Origin: JAAUTT01 sp963846585
GTDB lineage: Bacteria; Bacteroidota; Bacteroidia; Bacteroidales; JAAUTT01
Direction of reading: 5' to 3'
NCBI GenBank assembly: GCA_963846585.1
Contig: CAWJWO010000002.1
Coordinates: 1-64,000 of the forward strand
DNA length: 64,000 nt
Shown: piece by piece, positions 9,507 to 18,794 of the stretch
How the letters are laid out: each line of letters begins with the position of its first letter
Position numbering within the stretch: position 1 is the first letter of the stretch
Program-made: the position numbers and the translations under genes
Notes under the pieces: model-generated
Databases searched by the model: none
Told to the model about the DNA's origin: nothing
Seen by the model: the letters and a program-made list of their open reading frames with translations, nothing else

Positions 9507-10025
9507 CTAATCTTTTATAACTTTATAATTCTTAGTATTGCCGTTTATTGAAACGCCTATGACATAAACTCCGTCCGGCATTGCCGACATGTCAACAGTA
9601 TTGTAGTAATTTACAGGTTGTATCAGTAATATTTCCTTACCTTGAATATTCCACACACGGAGAGTATTGTCAGATTTATTTAATATATCAGTTGAAACGT
9701 TAGAGATTTCGACCAGTAAAATCCCGTGTGCAGGATTTGGATATATGCTGATTGTCATAGATAATAAAGAGTCTGTTGGGCCATTTACCCAGCCATCCTT
9801 TGGCAATACTGGTGTGTTTTGTGCAAGGGTATCTTTCTTTATGACTGAATCCAGGGGTATAACAGCAGATTGGATACTGGTCGATAAATATGTTATCGAA
9901 GCTTGATACCGGTTCCCGTTAGGATCATATAAGTAATTGGCAGAAAAGGCTTGTGCTGACATGTTACAATAAAATATGAACAGTAAACATATTCCGGTCA
10001 CGGCTTTTTGTAAGATATTTTTCAT
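9507..10025 (-). CDS. Small secreted protein with type A T9SS C-terminal sorting domain
   Basis: 172 residues: signal peptide (1-24, ending NMSAQA), a short region containing a single YD-like motif (ANYLYDPNGNRYQA), a linker rich in Asp/Ser/Pro, and a C-terminal domain of about 80 residues with the hallmarks of the Por secretion/T9SS sorting signal (ISIYPNPAHGILLVEI, then MPDGVYVIGV and a basic end KNYKVIKD). Such domains direct proteins through the T9SS to the cell surface, where the signal is removed. The cargo part is tiny, so this is almost a bare sorting domain joined to one RHS-like motif. It lies 30 bases upstream of the giant RHS gene on the same strand. A role as surface adaptor or anchor for the RHS protein is plausible but unproven. 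Confidence 0.8.
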   Translation of the reverse strand: MKNILQKAVTGICLLFIFYCNMSAQAFSANYLYDPNGNRYQASITYLSTSIQSAVIPLDSVIKKDTLAQNTPVLPKDGWVNGPTDSLLSMTISIYPNPAHGILLVEISNVSTDILNKSDNTLRVWNIQGKEILLIQPVNYYNTVDMSAMPDGVYVIGVSINGNTKNYKVIKD

Positions 10026-10077
10026 AGCTAAACCTGTTTTTTAAGAATTGGGTACTTGAAATAATATTATGACAGAA

Positions 10078-11010
10078 TTATTGTGTTCCGGTTTTTTTCT
10101 GCAAGGCTGTAACAGCAGCCTGCAAACTTGCTACAGTTGCTTGTAAACTGGTAACGGTAGTTTGTAAACTGGTAACCGATTTTAGTAAATTGGAATTCGA
10201 GGTTTGTAAAGTTGTATTGGATGTTTGCAGACTTGAAACTGTAGCCTGCAGTGTGGAAATAACTGTATTTTGTTCTTTTGCTGCCTCTACTATTACAGGT
10301 ATAACGCCTTGATAATCTACCCCTTGAACCCCATTATTATCAGTGAAAATAAGCTGGGGCAGTACCTTGCCAAGATTTTGTGAAATAAAACCAATTTGAG
10401 TACGGTTCATTATTGATGTATCTGCCGCGTTATTTGATAATTTATTTATACCTAATTTAAATTTGTAGGTAACACCTTGTAATTGTAACAATGAGGTCAA
10501 TGCTCCTGTCAAATTTTGAATATTGGTTTTCAGGGTTGAATCTGATGCCGTAATATATTTTCCTGCACGCATGGTTTGAGCACCTAAATCAAGTGTATAA
10601 CATGGAGATTGCCCTATGCCAAGTTGTCCGCTTGAATTTAATTGCATTAAAGTAATTACACTAGTGTTTTGAGAAGCTACAGTACCTCTGTAAAGCCATT
10701 GAAAGATTGGGTATGTACTGGTATTCCTGCTATCAATTCTAAAATCAGCACCAATATAAGTTGCATTATTTTGTGTTGAGATTAAATTAACATCACAATC
10801 CATTACAGGATTTGCAGTTCCAGGACATTCTGTCATCAATCCCATTGGAATATTCGCGTTTGATAGTCGGACATTTCCATTAACAGTTAACATATCAATC
10901 GCGTTTGTAGTTCCGATACCCACGTAATTAGAGGATGTAACGTTAATCTGGGCATTTGAATTTAAAAAAGGGAGGATAATTAGTACAATAAAGAATGAAA
11001 TTTTTTTCAT
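10078..11010 (-). CDS. Secreted tail-fibre-like protein with S74 intramolecular chaperone domain
   Basis: I chose the ATG at 11010, giving 310 residues, because it places a clean signal peptide (MKKISFFIVLIILPFLNSNAQ) at the N-terminus; an upstream in-frame ATG would add 13 polar residues. Residues 30-150 form a repetitive beta region (NYVGIGTTNAIDMLTVNGNV). A chaperone-of-endosialidase/peptidase S74 motif begins near residue 155 (ASDSTLKTNIQNL), where autocleavage usually occurs next to the Ser. The last ~70 residues are a heptad coiled coil (TVTSLQATVASLQAAV). S74 domains trimerise fibres and are released. It is the first gene of the RHS group, 52 bases before the T9SS-sorted gene, and may form a surface fibre. 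Confidence 0.85.
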   Translation of the reverse strand: MKKISFFIVLIILPFLNSNAQINVTSSNYVGIGTTNAIDMLTVNGNVRLSNANIPMGLMTECPGTANPVMDCDVNLISTQNNATYIGADFRIDSRNTSTYPIFQWLYRGTVASQNTSVITLMQLNSSGQLGIGQSPCYTLDLGAQTMRAGKYITASDSTLKTNIQNLTGALTSLLQLQGVTYKFKLGINKLSNNAADTSIMNRTQIGFISQNLGKVLPQLIFTDNNGVQGVDYQGVIPVIVEAAKEQNTVISTLQATVSSLQTSNTTLQTSNSNLLKSVTSLQTTVTSLQATVASLQAAVTALQKKTGTQ

Positions 11011-11112
11011 GGGGGTTAGTTTTTGGTTAGTTGTTAAAAATATTTTCAAGAACTTTGTTCAATATTGCCATAGTAAAAATCTGTAAAATAATATTAGTTT
11101 CAAAATTTTTAA

Positions 11113-11123
11113 GGGGGGGGGGG
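11113..11123. repeat. Run of 11 G residues upstream of the RHS operon
   Basis: An uninterrupted G11 tract on the plus strand (C11 on the operon's coding strand) about 100 bases before the S74 gene start. Runs this long are rare in AT-rich DNA and are prone to slippage. The position would allow promoter-strength phase variation, but no promoter boxes could be assigned around it. Confidence 0.6.
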
Positions 11124-11360
11124 CGAACGGCTATATTTTGACGACGAACGTGACCCGTATTTTGACGAATGCCATGAAATATTTGACGGGGATATTTACA
11201 ATGAATCTTCCGTCTGAAAATATGGATTTTTATAAATCCGATACTATTATTCAAAATTAAATTAAACTAACTTTACAAATTAAAGAATTAAGTATTTTAG
11301 TAAAAAGTTTTCGATTTTTGTCCCTTTGGTCGAGAGACCGCTGGGTTACAAATTAATATT

Positions 11361-13151
11361 ATGTTTAAAAACGTTAACGAGATACTTTGGAAAAGAATAG
11401 CAATAATTGCAGGGATATTTTCCCTGATTATCTGTATATTATTAATTGCCAATTATATCCAGATAAAAAAAGCTGATCCTATAAATATGCCTGTTATTAA
11501 AACATTAGTTGACAGGCTATATCAAAACCCTAACGATAACCAACTTCGTGACGAAATCAGAATGCTCGACTTATTATCACGAAAAGCATATTTTACGAAC
11601 CAGTGGCAAATCCGTACCGGCGGATATTTAGTACTGGCAGGTATAGCCATAATGATTATTGCTTTGCAGATTATTAGCCTGGGTAAAAAAAGAGACCCCG
11701 GTTTAACTGCCGATGTACCTGAAAATATTACTCTTTCACAGAAAAATGCACGAATATTGATAATAATTAGTGGTGCAACAATACTTGCATCAGGTTTATT
11801 TTTCGCGTATATTTCTCAAAAGGACTTAAAATATAAGTTTTCAAATGCCGCAAATCCGTTGATAAAAAATCAAAAAGAAACTTCAGGTAGTAATAATGAG
11901 CAACTTACAATCAAAACACCTGCTGATTCAGTAAATTTGATTACTTCTGCACAACCCGGAAAAATAATTAAAAAAGATTCTATTGGTGCATCGGACGAAT
12001 TAAACAGCAATGATAATTACCCTACATTTCGGGGGCCAGGAGGTAATGGAAAAGCAAATCAAAAAAATATTCCGGTTAGTTGGGACGGTCAATCCGGACA
12101 AAATATTTTATGGAAAACTGAAATACCTCTTCCCGGATATAACTCGCCTGTTATCTGGGGGAATAAAATATTTCTTACGGGGGCTAATAATACCAAAAGA
12201 GAGATTTACTGCATTGATAAAAATTCAGGGAAAATTCTGTGGGCTCATCCTGTAGAAAAAATTCCGGGTTCACCTATCCAGGCTCCCAAAGTATCGGCCG
12301 AAACCGGCTTTGCAGCACCTACAGCTGCTACCGATGGGAAAGGAGTATTTGCAATCTTTGCAAATGGCGATATAACCGGCGTTGACATGTTGGGGAATAC
12401 TATCTGGGCAGAAAATCTCGGCGATCCGCAAAACCATTACGGACATTCATCATCGTTAATGATATACAAAGACATGGCGATTGTTCAATTCGACCAGCGT
12501 AATTCCCCTAAATTGATTGCATTATCAACCAAAACAGGAAAAACTGCCTGGAGCACCAACCGGCCTGTAAAAATATCCTGGTCATCACCTATATTAGTGA
12601 ATACAGGGAAACGCAACGAGATCATTTTAGACTCCGAACCGTATGTAGCTTCATATAACCCTGACAACGGTGCAGAACTATGGAAAATAGATTGCATTTC
12701 AGGAGAAGTTGGGCCTTCGGTAACTTATGCCAATGGAATTGTTTTTTCTGTAAACGATTATTCCAAGCTTGCAGCAATACAATTAGGAGATCCTCCAAAA
12801 GTAATTTGGGAAAACACTGACTTCCTGTCGGATATTCCCAGCCCGGTTGCAACGGAGAAATATTTATTCCTTGCTACAAGTTTTGGTACGGTAGTATGTT
12901 ATGATTCGCATAATGGAACCAAATACTGGGAAAAGGAATTTAATAACAGTATTTATGCATCTCCTGTTATTGCTGATAATAGGGTATATTTACTCGATCG
13001 CACCGGGATCATGCATATTTTTAAAGCAGATAAAGAATATATTTCTTTAGGAGAACCTGCATTGTTTGAAAAATCTTCTTGTACACCTGCATTTTCGAAT
13101 GGAAGGATTTATTTGCGGGGAGATAAAAACCTGTTTTGTATAGGAAAATGA
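11361..13151 (+). CDS. Membrane-anchored PQQ-type beta-propeller protein
   Basis: 596 residues. The N-terminal third has three membrane segments (about 12-33, 89-107 and 133-153) with a ~55-residue loop between the first two. A linker leads to a PQQ-like propeller from residue ~215 to the end, with repeated blades such as NSGKILWAHPVEK, KTGKTAWSTNRP, GAELWKIDCISG and NGTKYWEKEF. The motif PTFRGPGGNGKA resembles the start of PQQ-dependent dehydrogenase-like or outer-membrane propellers. Cofactor binding is not certain; many such propellers only bind proteins. The stop overlaps the next gene by 4 bases (ATGA), so it is translationally coupled to the NuoE-NuoF fusion and probably works with it as the membrane component. 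Confidence 0.8.
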   Translation: MFKNVNEILWKRIAIIAGIFSLIICILLIANYIQIKKADPINMPVIKTLVDRLYQNPNDNQLRDEIRMLDLLSRKAYFTNQWQIRTGGYLVLAGIAIMIIALQIISLGKKRDPGLTADVPENITLSQKNARILIIISGATILASGLFFAYISQKDLKYKFSNAANPLIKNQKETSGSNNEQLTIKTPADSVNLITSAQPGKIIKKDSIGASDELNSNDNYPTFRGPGGNGKANQKNIPVSWDGQSGQNILWKTEIPLPGYNSPVIWGNKIFLTGANNTKREIYCIDKNSGKILWAHPVEKIPGSPIQAPKVSAETGFAAPTAATDGKGVFAIFANGDITGVDMLGNTIWAENLGDPQNHYGHSSSLMIYKDMAIVQFDQRNSPKLIALSTKTGKTAWSTNRPVKISWSSPILVNTGKRNEIILDSEPYVASYNPDNGAELWKIDCISGEVGPSVTYANGIVFSVNDYSKLAAIQLGDPPKVIWENTDFLSDIPSPVATEKYLFLATSFGTVVCYDSHNGTKYWEKEFNNSIYASPVIADNRVYLLDRTGIMHIFKADKEYISLGEPALFEKSSCTPAFSNGRIYLRGDKNLFCIGK

Positions 13152-15496
13152 ACACTGAAATAACTGACCTCGTTGATAGTATTGTTGATGACCAGGGACG
13201 TACTGAAGATAAAGTAATTCCGATATTACAGGCTATTCAGAAGAATTTTAATTACCTGCCGGAAGAAGCAATCAGACGGGTTTGTGAAACAACCGATATT
13301 AAAATATCGAATATATACGGTATATCAACTTTTTATAACCAATTCAGGTTAAAAAAATCAGGTAAACACATTATTAAAGTTTGCGTAGGTACAGCTTGCC
13401 ATGTTAAAGGTTCCCAACTTGTAAATGATGCATTGCGGCGTTCATTAAACCTTCATGAAAACGAAAACGCCGATTCACAGGGACTATTTACTATCGAAAA
13501 AGTAGCATGCCTGGGTTGCTGTACCCTGGCTCCCGTAGTTCAGATCGATGATTTTACATACGGACATGTAAGCATTGAAAAAACCCCGGAAATGTTAGAA
13601 AATTTTCTTTCAGCAAAAAAGAATCCATCTCCTATAAATTCATTTTCAAATCAAAATAATTCACATTTACAAGGTGAAATCAGGATTGGACTTGGTTCAT
13701 GCTGTATTGCCAGTGGCAGCTCAGATGTAAAACGTGAACTGGAAAAAGTACTTTCCCGTCAAAAAATTAATGTATCAGTAAAACAGGTTGGATGTGTAGG
13801 TATATGCAACCAGGTACCAATATTGGAAGTCCACAAAGAAGGAGAGTTCCCTGCCTTCTATGCCAAAATAAAACCGGAAGAGGTGAGTGAGGTCATTCAG
13901 CGGCATTTTAAACCTGAACACATACTTGACAGACTCAAAAGTAATTTCTACAATTTCTTTGAAAACATTATTCCAAACATTCAACAAAAATCAGTTGCTT
14001 TTTATTCATCAGAAAACACCGATACGCCTGTTTATCAGTTTCTTAATAATCAAGTTAGTATCGCTACCGAATACCGTGGAGAAATAAAACCTAACGATAT
14101 AATCGAATACAAATCGAAGGGTGGATTCGTGGCCTTGCGAAAATGTTTAAATGAAATGTCCGGGGATGATATAATTGAATTAATCGGTAAAAGTGGACTA
14201 AGGGGTCGCGGCGGTGCAGGTTTTCCAACTCATTTGAAGTGGCAGCTTGTAAAAAATAATGAATCCGACCGGAAATATGTAGTATGTAACGGAGATGAAG
14301 GTGATCCCGGAGCATTTATGGACAGGATGTTGCTTGAGTCATATCCATTCCGCATAATTGAGGGGATGTTGATAGCAGGTTATGCAGTTGGTGCCACTGA
14401 GGGTATTTTTTATATTCGCGACGAATACCCTCTTGCAGTAAAACGTATCGATGAAGCAATAAAAATATGCCAAACGGAAGGTATAACCGGTAAAAATATA
14501 ATGAATAGCGAATTTTCATTTAATGTGAAAATTTTTGCAGGAGCCGGTGCTTTTGTTTGTGGCGAAGAAACAGCTCTTATTTCTTCCATGGAAGGTAAAC
14601 GTGGACTTCCTTTAATGCGCCCCCCCTACCCTGCTGAAAAAGGACTTTGGGGTAAACCTACACTTATCAATAATGTTGAAACCCTGTCACTGGTATCGTG
14701 GATCATCCGTAACGGATACGGGGCATTTAATTCAATAGGTACAGAAAATAGCAAAGGCACAAAGGTTTTTGCACTGGCAGGGAAAATTAAGCGTGGTGGT
14801 TTGATTGAAGTGCCTATGGGTATCACAATACGCCAAATAGTTGAAGAAATAGGAGGAGGTATTCCCGATGGTAAAAAATTTAAAGCCATTCAAATAGGCG
14901 GGCCGTCAGGTGGATGCATTCCGGCCTCAATGGCTGATATCCCAATAGACTACAGCTCTCTTAAAAATGCAGGTGCTATGATGGGTTCAGGAGGCTTGAT
15001 CGTTCTTGATGAAACTGATTGCATGGTAGACATCGCAAGGTATTTCGTATCTTTTACCCAAAACGAGTCGTGCGGAAGATGTACTTTTTGCCGTATCGGA
15101 ACACGCAGAATGCTTGAAATCCTTAATAAAATATGCAATGGCAGGGGAATAGTTGAAGATATTGCAACACTTGAACACCTGGCCACCATTACAGCAAAAG
15201 GAAGTCTTTGCGGCCTCGGGAAAACTGCTCCTAACCCTGTTATTTCTACATTAAAATATTTTAGGGATGAATATCTTGAACATATTGAAGGACATTGTAA
15301 AACGGGTAAATGCAAGGAAATCATAACCTATGAAATTAATGATGAATGTATTGGGTGTACTAAATGCGCACAACGCTGCCCTTCGGATGCTATTCAGGCA
15401 AAACCCTACGAGCTGCATAATATCGACAAACAAAAATGTATAAAGTGCGATATTTGCCGCCAGGTTTGCCCGGTTGGTGCGGTGGTATTTAAATAG
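13148..15496 (+). CDS. NuoE-NuoF-ferredoxin fusion: NADH-oxidising flavo-iron-sulfur subunit (HydB/HndC-like)
   Basis: I start at the ATG overlapping the upstream stop (ATGA), giving 782 residues. Domains in order: NuoE-type [2Fe-2S] (cysteines in CVGTACHVKG and CLGCC, ~80-125); a second thioredoxin-like [2Fe-2S] domain (GLGSCCIASG, CVGIC, ~180-255); NuoF with FMN/NADH motifs GRGGAGFPTHLKW (~353), CNGDEGDPGAFMDR (~380) and FVCGEETALISS (~468); a [4Fe-4S] ligand set ESCGRCTFC with a distal Cys (~640-688); and a C-terminal two-cluster ferredoxin (CIGCTKCAQRCP, CIKCDICRQVCP). This layout is that of the NADH-binding subunit of soluble [FeFe]-hydrogenases and related bifurcating enzymes. No hydrogenase catalytic subunit lies in the window, so the electron partner is unknown. 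Confidence 0.9.
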   Translation: MNTEITDLVDSIVDDQGRTEDKVIPILQAIQKNFNYLPEEAIRRVCETTDIKISNIYGISTFYNQFRLKKSGKHIIKVCVGTACHVKGSQLVNDALRRSLNLHENENADSQGLFTIEKVACLGCCTLAPVVQIDDFTYGHVSIEKTPEMLENFLSAKKNPSPINSFSNQNNSHLQGEIRIGLGSCCIASGSSDVKRELEKVLSRQKINVSVKQVGCVGICNQVPILEVHKEGEFPAFYAKIKPEEVSEVIQRHFKPEHILDRLKSNFYNFFENIIPNIQQKSVAFYSSENTDTPVYQFLNNQVSIATEYRGEIKPNDIIEYKSKGGFVALRKCLNEMSGDDIIELIGKSGLRGRGGAGFPTHLKWQLVKNNESDRKYVVCNGDEGDPGAFMDRMLLESYPFRIIEGMLIAGYAVGATEGIFYIRDEYPLAVKRIDEAIKICQTEGITGKNIMNSEFSFNVKIFAGAGAFVCGEETALISSMEGKRGLPLMRPPYPAEKGLWGKPTLINNVETLSLVSWIIRNGYGAFNSIGTENSKGTKVFALAGKIKRGGLIEVPMGITIRQIVEEIGGGIPDGKKFKAIQIGGPSGGCIPASMADIPIDYSSLKNAGAMMGSGGLIVLDETDCMVDIARYFVSFTQNESCGRCTFCRIGTRRMLEILNKICNGRGIVEDIATLEHLATITAKGSLCGLGKTAPNPVISTLKYFRDEYLEHIEGHCKTGKCKEIITYEINDECIGCTKCAQRCPSDAIQAKPYELHNIDKQKCIKCDICRQVCPVGAVVFK

Positions 15497-15735
15497 AACC
15501 AGGAGCCAAGAGCCAGGAACCAGGACATAAGACGTGAGACGTGAGACGTGAGACATGAAAAAGAAGACAGAGGTCAGAGGACAGAAGTGATGAAGTGATG
15601 AAGTTATTAATTGATCAGGTGATTAAGTAATTAAGCAATTAAGTAATCATTTTAAATCTGTCATTTGTCATTAGTAATCAGTAATTTAATCTGCATATTT
15701 GCACATCTGCACATTTGCACATCTTTACATAACAT
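15497..15735. repeat. Intergenic mosaic repeat (CCAGGAACC, ACGTGAG, GATGAAGT, GCACATCT words)
   Basis: Directly after the stop come AACCAGGAGCCAAGAGCC words, then three ACGTGAG units, AGACAGAGG words, GTGATGAAGT/ATTAAGTAATT words and, before the next gene, TTTGCACATCTGCACAT repeats. It is imperfect tandem DNA without coding capacity, and one of the recurring gap-filling mosaics of the window. Confidence 0.85.
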
Positions 15736-15759
15736 TTACAAATTTTAAATTAATTCAAA

Positions 15760-17313
15760 TTGGTCCGGCTCATAATAGATAACATAGACATATCAGTACC
15801 CGAAGGCACTTCCGTTCTTGAGGCGGCCAAAAGTATAGGTATTGAAATACCTTCAATGTGCTACATGGAAGGATATAGTAATCATCCGTCATGCATGGTA
15901 TGCCTTGTTAAAGATAATAAAACAGGCAACCTGATTTCATCCTGTGCATTAATAGCTACAGAAGGTATGGAGATTACAAGCATAGATGAAGAAATTACAT
16001 TGGCACGTAAGGAAGCGTTAGATATGCTTATTAGTGACCACGTCGGGGATTGTGAAGCACCATGCAGCCTTACGTGTCCGGCCGGAATGAATATCCCCCT
16101 CATGAACAGGCTTATCGCCTCAGAAAAATTTGACCAGGCACTGGAAGTAGTTAAGGAAGAAATTGCACTTCCCTATGTTTTGGGTTATATATGCCCTGCT
16201 CCCTGCGAAAAGGCATGTCGGAGAAAACAGGTGGACGAAGCGGTATCCATATGCTTAATAAAAAGGTTTAGTGCATTGTCAGGCAGCATAGATAAAAATA
16301 AACTTCCAATTACAACCGGAAGTAAAAAAGTTGCTATTGTCGGTACCGGGCCGGCAGGTTTGGCGGGTGCTTATTATCTTCTCCAAAATGGCTGCAGGTG
16401 CACCCTGTTTGACAAAAATGAGTCCGCAGGCGGGGCACTTCGCTATTCTATTCCCGATAATGAACTTCCAAAACATGTACTTGATGAGGAAATAGAAATT
16501 ATCAAGAGTTTAGGTGCGGAATTCAGGTTAAATATTCTAATAACTCCCGAAAATTTTGAATCCGAAATAAAAAATAAGTTCGATGCAGTGATTATTGCTT
16601 CAGGAGATGTATCATCCACAGGTAATTTATCAGACCTTTTTAGTATTACCAAATCGGGTATAGTTATTGATGAAAACACATATTTAACTTCCATGCCAGG
16701 CGTCTTTGCCTGCGGGAACATTTTACGCACTCAAAAAATGGCTGTCAGATCAGTTGCACAGGGTAAATCTGCTGCCATTTCTGTATTGCGTTACCTTAAA
16801 GGTTTAGAATTGCTAAAACCTGAAAAAATGTTTAATTCCCGATTTGACAGGCTATTGCCTGAAGAATATAAAGAATATTTAAAGGAATCGGTGAATTATT
16901 CAAGGATAGAACCCGCAAAAGGTATATTTGAAGGTTATTCAAAGGATGAGGCTGTAAAAGAAGCTTCAAGGTGCCTGCACTGCGACTGCCGAAAGGCTGA
17001 TAATTGCAAACTTCGTATTTATGCAGATGAATATAAAACCGATCGTAAAAAATATTTATTGGGCGACAGAAAATTAATAACAAAACATTTTCAACATGAA
17101 ACGGTAGTTTACGAACCTGAAAAATGTATCAGGTGCGGATTATGTGTAGACATTACACTTAAAAACCAAGAACTTACAGGCCTTTCTTATGTTGGCCGTG
17201 GATTTGATGTCCGGATAAGTGTGCCTTATAATGAAACTATAAGGGAAGCACTGACACATACTGCTGAATTATGCGCTGAATCTTGTCCCACCGGAGCGCT
17301 TGCTTTAAAATAG
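15760..17313 (+). CDS. NuoG-like [2Fe-2S]/GltD-like flavoprotein fusion
   Basis: 517 residues from a TTG at 15760; no ATG fits the conserved N-terminus. Residues 1-75 are a plant-type [2Fe-2S] domain as in NuoG (PSMCYMEGYSNHPSCMVC, later SSCAL). Residues ~95-180 match the N-terminal Fe-S region of GltD-like proteins (GDCEAPCSLTCPAGMNIP, GYICPAPCEKACRR). A FAD dinucleotide fold starts at about 190 (VAIVGTGPAGLAGAYYLL), with a second nucleotide-binding part (MPGVFACGNI). The C-terminus has more cysteines (CLHCDCRKADNC, CIRCGLC, CAESCPTG) like NuoG/HydC-type endings. It probably transfers electrons between NAD(P)H and the NuoE-NuoF fusion. The GltD core is shorter than usual (TPENFESE replaces part of the NADPH domain). 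Confidence 0.85.
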   Translation: MVRLIIDNIDISVPEGTSVLEAAKSIGIEIPSMCYMEGYSNHPSCMVCLVKDNKTGNLISSCALIATEGMEITSIDEEITLARKEALDMLISDHVGDCEAPCSLTCPAGMNIPLMNRLIASEKFDQALEVVKEEIALPYVLGYICPAPCEKACRRKQVDEAVSICLIKRFSALSGSIDKNKLPITTGSKKVAIVGTGPAGLAGAYYLLQNGCRCTLFDKNESAGGALRYSIPDNELPKHVLDEEIEIIKSLGAEFRLNILITPENFESEIKNKFDAVIIASGDVSSTGNLSDLFSITKSGIVIDENTYLTSMPGVFACGNILRTQKMAVRSVAQGKSAAISVLRYLKGLELLKPEKMFNSRFDRLLPEEYKEYLKESVNYSRIEPAKGIFEGYSKDEAVKEASRCLHCDCRKADNCKLRIYADEYKTDRKKYLLGDRKLITKHFQHETVVYEPEKCIRCGLCVDITLKNQELTGLSYVGRGFDVRISVPYNETIREALTHTAELCAESCPTGALALK

Positions 17314-17620
17314 TGCTTAGTGCATAGTGCTTAGTGCCTAGTTGTTAGTTGTTAGTTGTTAGTTGTTAGTTGTTAGTTGTTAGTTGCTGGTTATTAGTTG
17401 CTGGTTATTAGTGAATAAAATTTATTCGTTTATTCGTTTATTCGTTTATTCGTTTATTCGTTTATTCGTTTATTCGTTTATTCGTTTATTCGTTTATTCG
17501 TTTATAATTATATTCGTTTAATTAGAATTCCATAAACACATAAACATATAAACCTTATAAACCTTATAAACCTTATAAACCTTATAAACCTTATAAACCT
17601 TATAAACGAATTTATTACCT
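17314..17620. repeat. Composite tandem repeat: GTTAGTT, TTTATTCG x10, CCTTATAAA x6
   Basis: Three tandem arrays in fixed order. 17325-17410 has TGCTTAGTGCATAG and GTTAGTT units. 17421-17500 has ten exact copies of TTTATTCG. After a unique core (AATTAGAATTCCATAAAC) come six exact CCTTATAAA copies at 17553-17606. A shorter module with the same order and core recurs at 28895-29060. No spacers, so it is not CRISPR. Confidence 0.9.
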
Positions 17621-17636
17621 ATAAATATAATTAATT

Positions 17637-18743
17637 ATGGTAAAAAAAATTATTCAAATATTAATATACCAACTTTGTATAATAACAACCAATGCCCAGG
17701 ATAATTCCGGATGGCCCTCATACAGAGGGAACCCGGCATTGACCGGAGTAGCTAATGTTCAGATTACTAAAAAACCAACACTTTTATGGACATATAATTG
17801 CGGCGATAAAACCAAATCCTCGCCCGTAATTAGTGACGGGATAATTTATATTGGCTCCGCCGGCGGAAATTTGTATGCCATTTCAGATAAGGGAAAGTTA
17901 ATCTGGAAATATAATGCAGGAACTGGTATTGAAGCACCTCCGTTTGTTCAAAACAATACTGTATTTGCAGGCTCACTGGAAGGCATAGTGTTTGCAATAT
18001 ATGCCAAAACAGGCAAAGTAAAATGGAAATATGTCACTGAAGGACAAATATCGGGTGCAATAAACTATTATATAATTCAAAATAAAGTAACCCGTCTTGT
18101 CGTAGGCAGTTATGATTATTCCCTGCATTGTATAGATGAGTTAACAGGTCATCTGATATGGAAGTTCCTGACAGACAATTATATAAACGGTACACCTGCA
18201 ACAGATGGAAAAGTAATAGTTTTCGGTGGTTGTGACGGCCAGCTAAGAGCGATTAATATCACTTCGGGTAAACTTTTACATAACACAGATGTAGGGACAT
18301 ACATACCCGGATCACCTGCCATTGAAAATAACCTGGCATTCTTTGGAAATTATGACGGTGAGTTTTTCAGCGTCAATTTTATTGATCAGAAAATTATTTG
18401 GAAAACCTCAGGAGCCGGCGCTTTCATTGGCTCTCCATCATTATCAGGAAACAAAATTGTTATCGGGTCCGAAGATAAAACAGTGTATTGCTTTAACAAA
18501 ACTGACGGTAAAGTACTTTGGAAACATAAAACGTTGGGCAAAATAACCGGATCGCCTGTAATTGCAGGTTCAACAGTAATAATATCATCAGGTGACGGAA
18601 GGGTTTACTTGCTTGACCTAATAAAAGGAAAGGAAAACTGGTCATACGATATGGGCAGTCCTTCCGAAAGTACACCTGCCATTACAAGAAATCTTATGGT
18701 GACAGTATCATCTGATGGCAGACTTTATGGATTTGGAATTTAG
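17637..18743 (+). CDS. Secreted PQQ-type beta-propeller protein
   Basis: 368 residues: signal peptide (1-20, ending TTNAQ) followed by an uninterrupted propeller of about seven blades with the recurring pattern GxLxWKxxxxxxIxGSPAxxxxxVxxGSxDxxLY (examples GKLIWKYNAGTG, GHLIWKFLTDN, QKIIWKTSGAG, GKVLWKHKTLG, GKENWSYDMGS). It starts with SGWPSYRGNPALTG, a common beginning for PQQ-like BamB-type domains. It is probably periplasmic or outer-membrane associated. It closes the redox group begun at 11361, and pairing with the membrane propeller suggests a shared envelope complex. A direct enzymatic role is not supported by any visible catalytic residues. Confidence 0.8.
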   Translation: MVKKIIQILIYQLCIITTNAQDNSGWPSYRGNPALTGVANVQITKKPTLLWTYNCGDKTKSSPVISDGIIYIGSAGGNLYAISDKGKLIWKYNAGTGIEAPPFVQNNTVFAGSLEGIVFAIYAKTGKVKWKYVTEGQISGAINYYIIQNKVTRLVVGSYDYSLHCIDELTGHLIWKFLTDNYINGTPATDGKVIVFGGCDGQLRAINITSGKLLHNTDVGTYIPGSPAIENNLAFFGNYDGEFFSVNFIDQKIIWKTSGAGAFIGSPSLSGNKIVIGSEDKTVYCFNKTDGKVLWKHKTLGKITGSPVIAGSTVIISSGDGRVYLLDLIKGKENWSYDMGSPSESTPAITRNLMVTVSSDGRLYGFGI

Positions 18744-18794
18744 CCGAACTGACGTTATTATTAATAAGTAATTACAAAAAATATCTGCTTTTTT

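Noticed and set aside
17421..17606. CRISPR-like regular repeats
   Set aside because: The units are 8 and 9 bases, directly adjacent with no spacers, and no cas gene is present.
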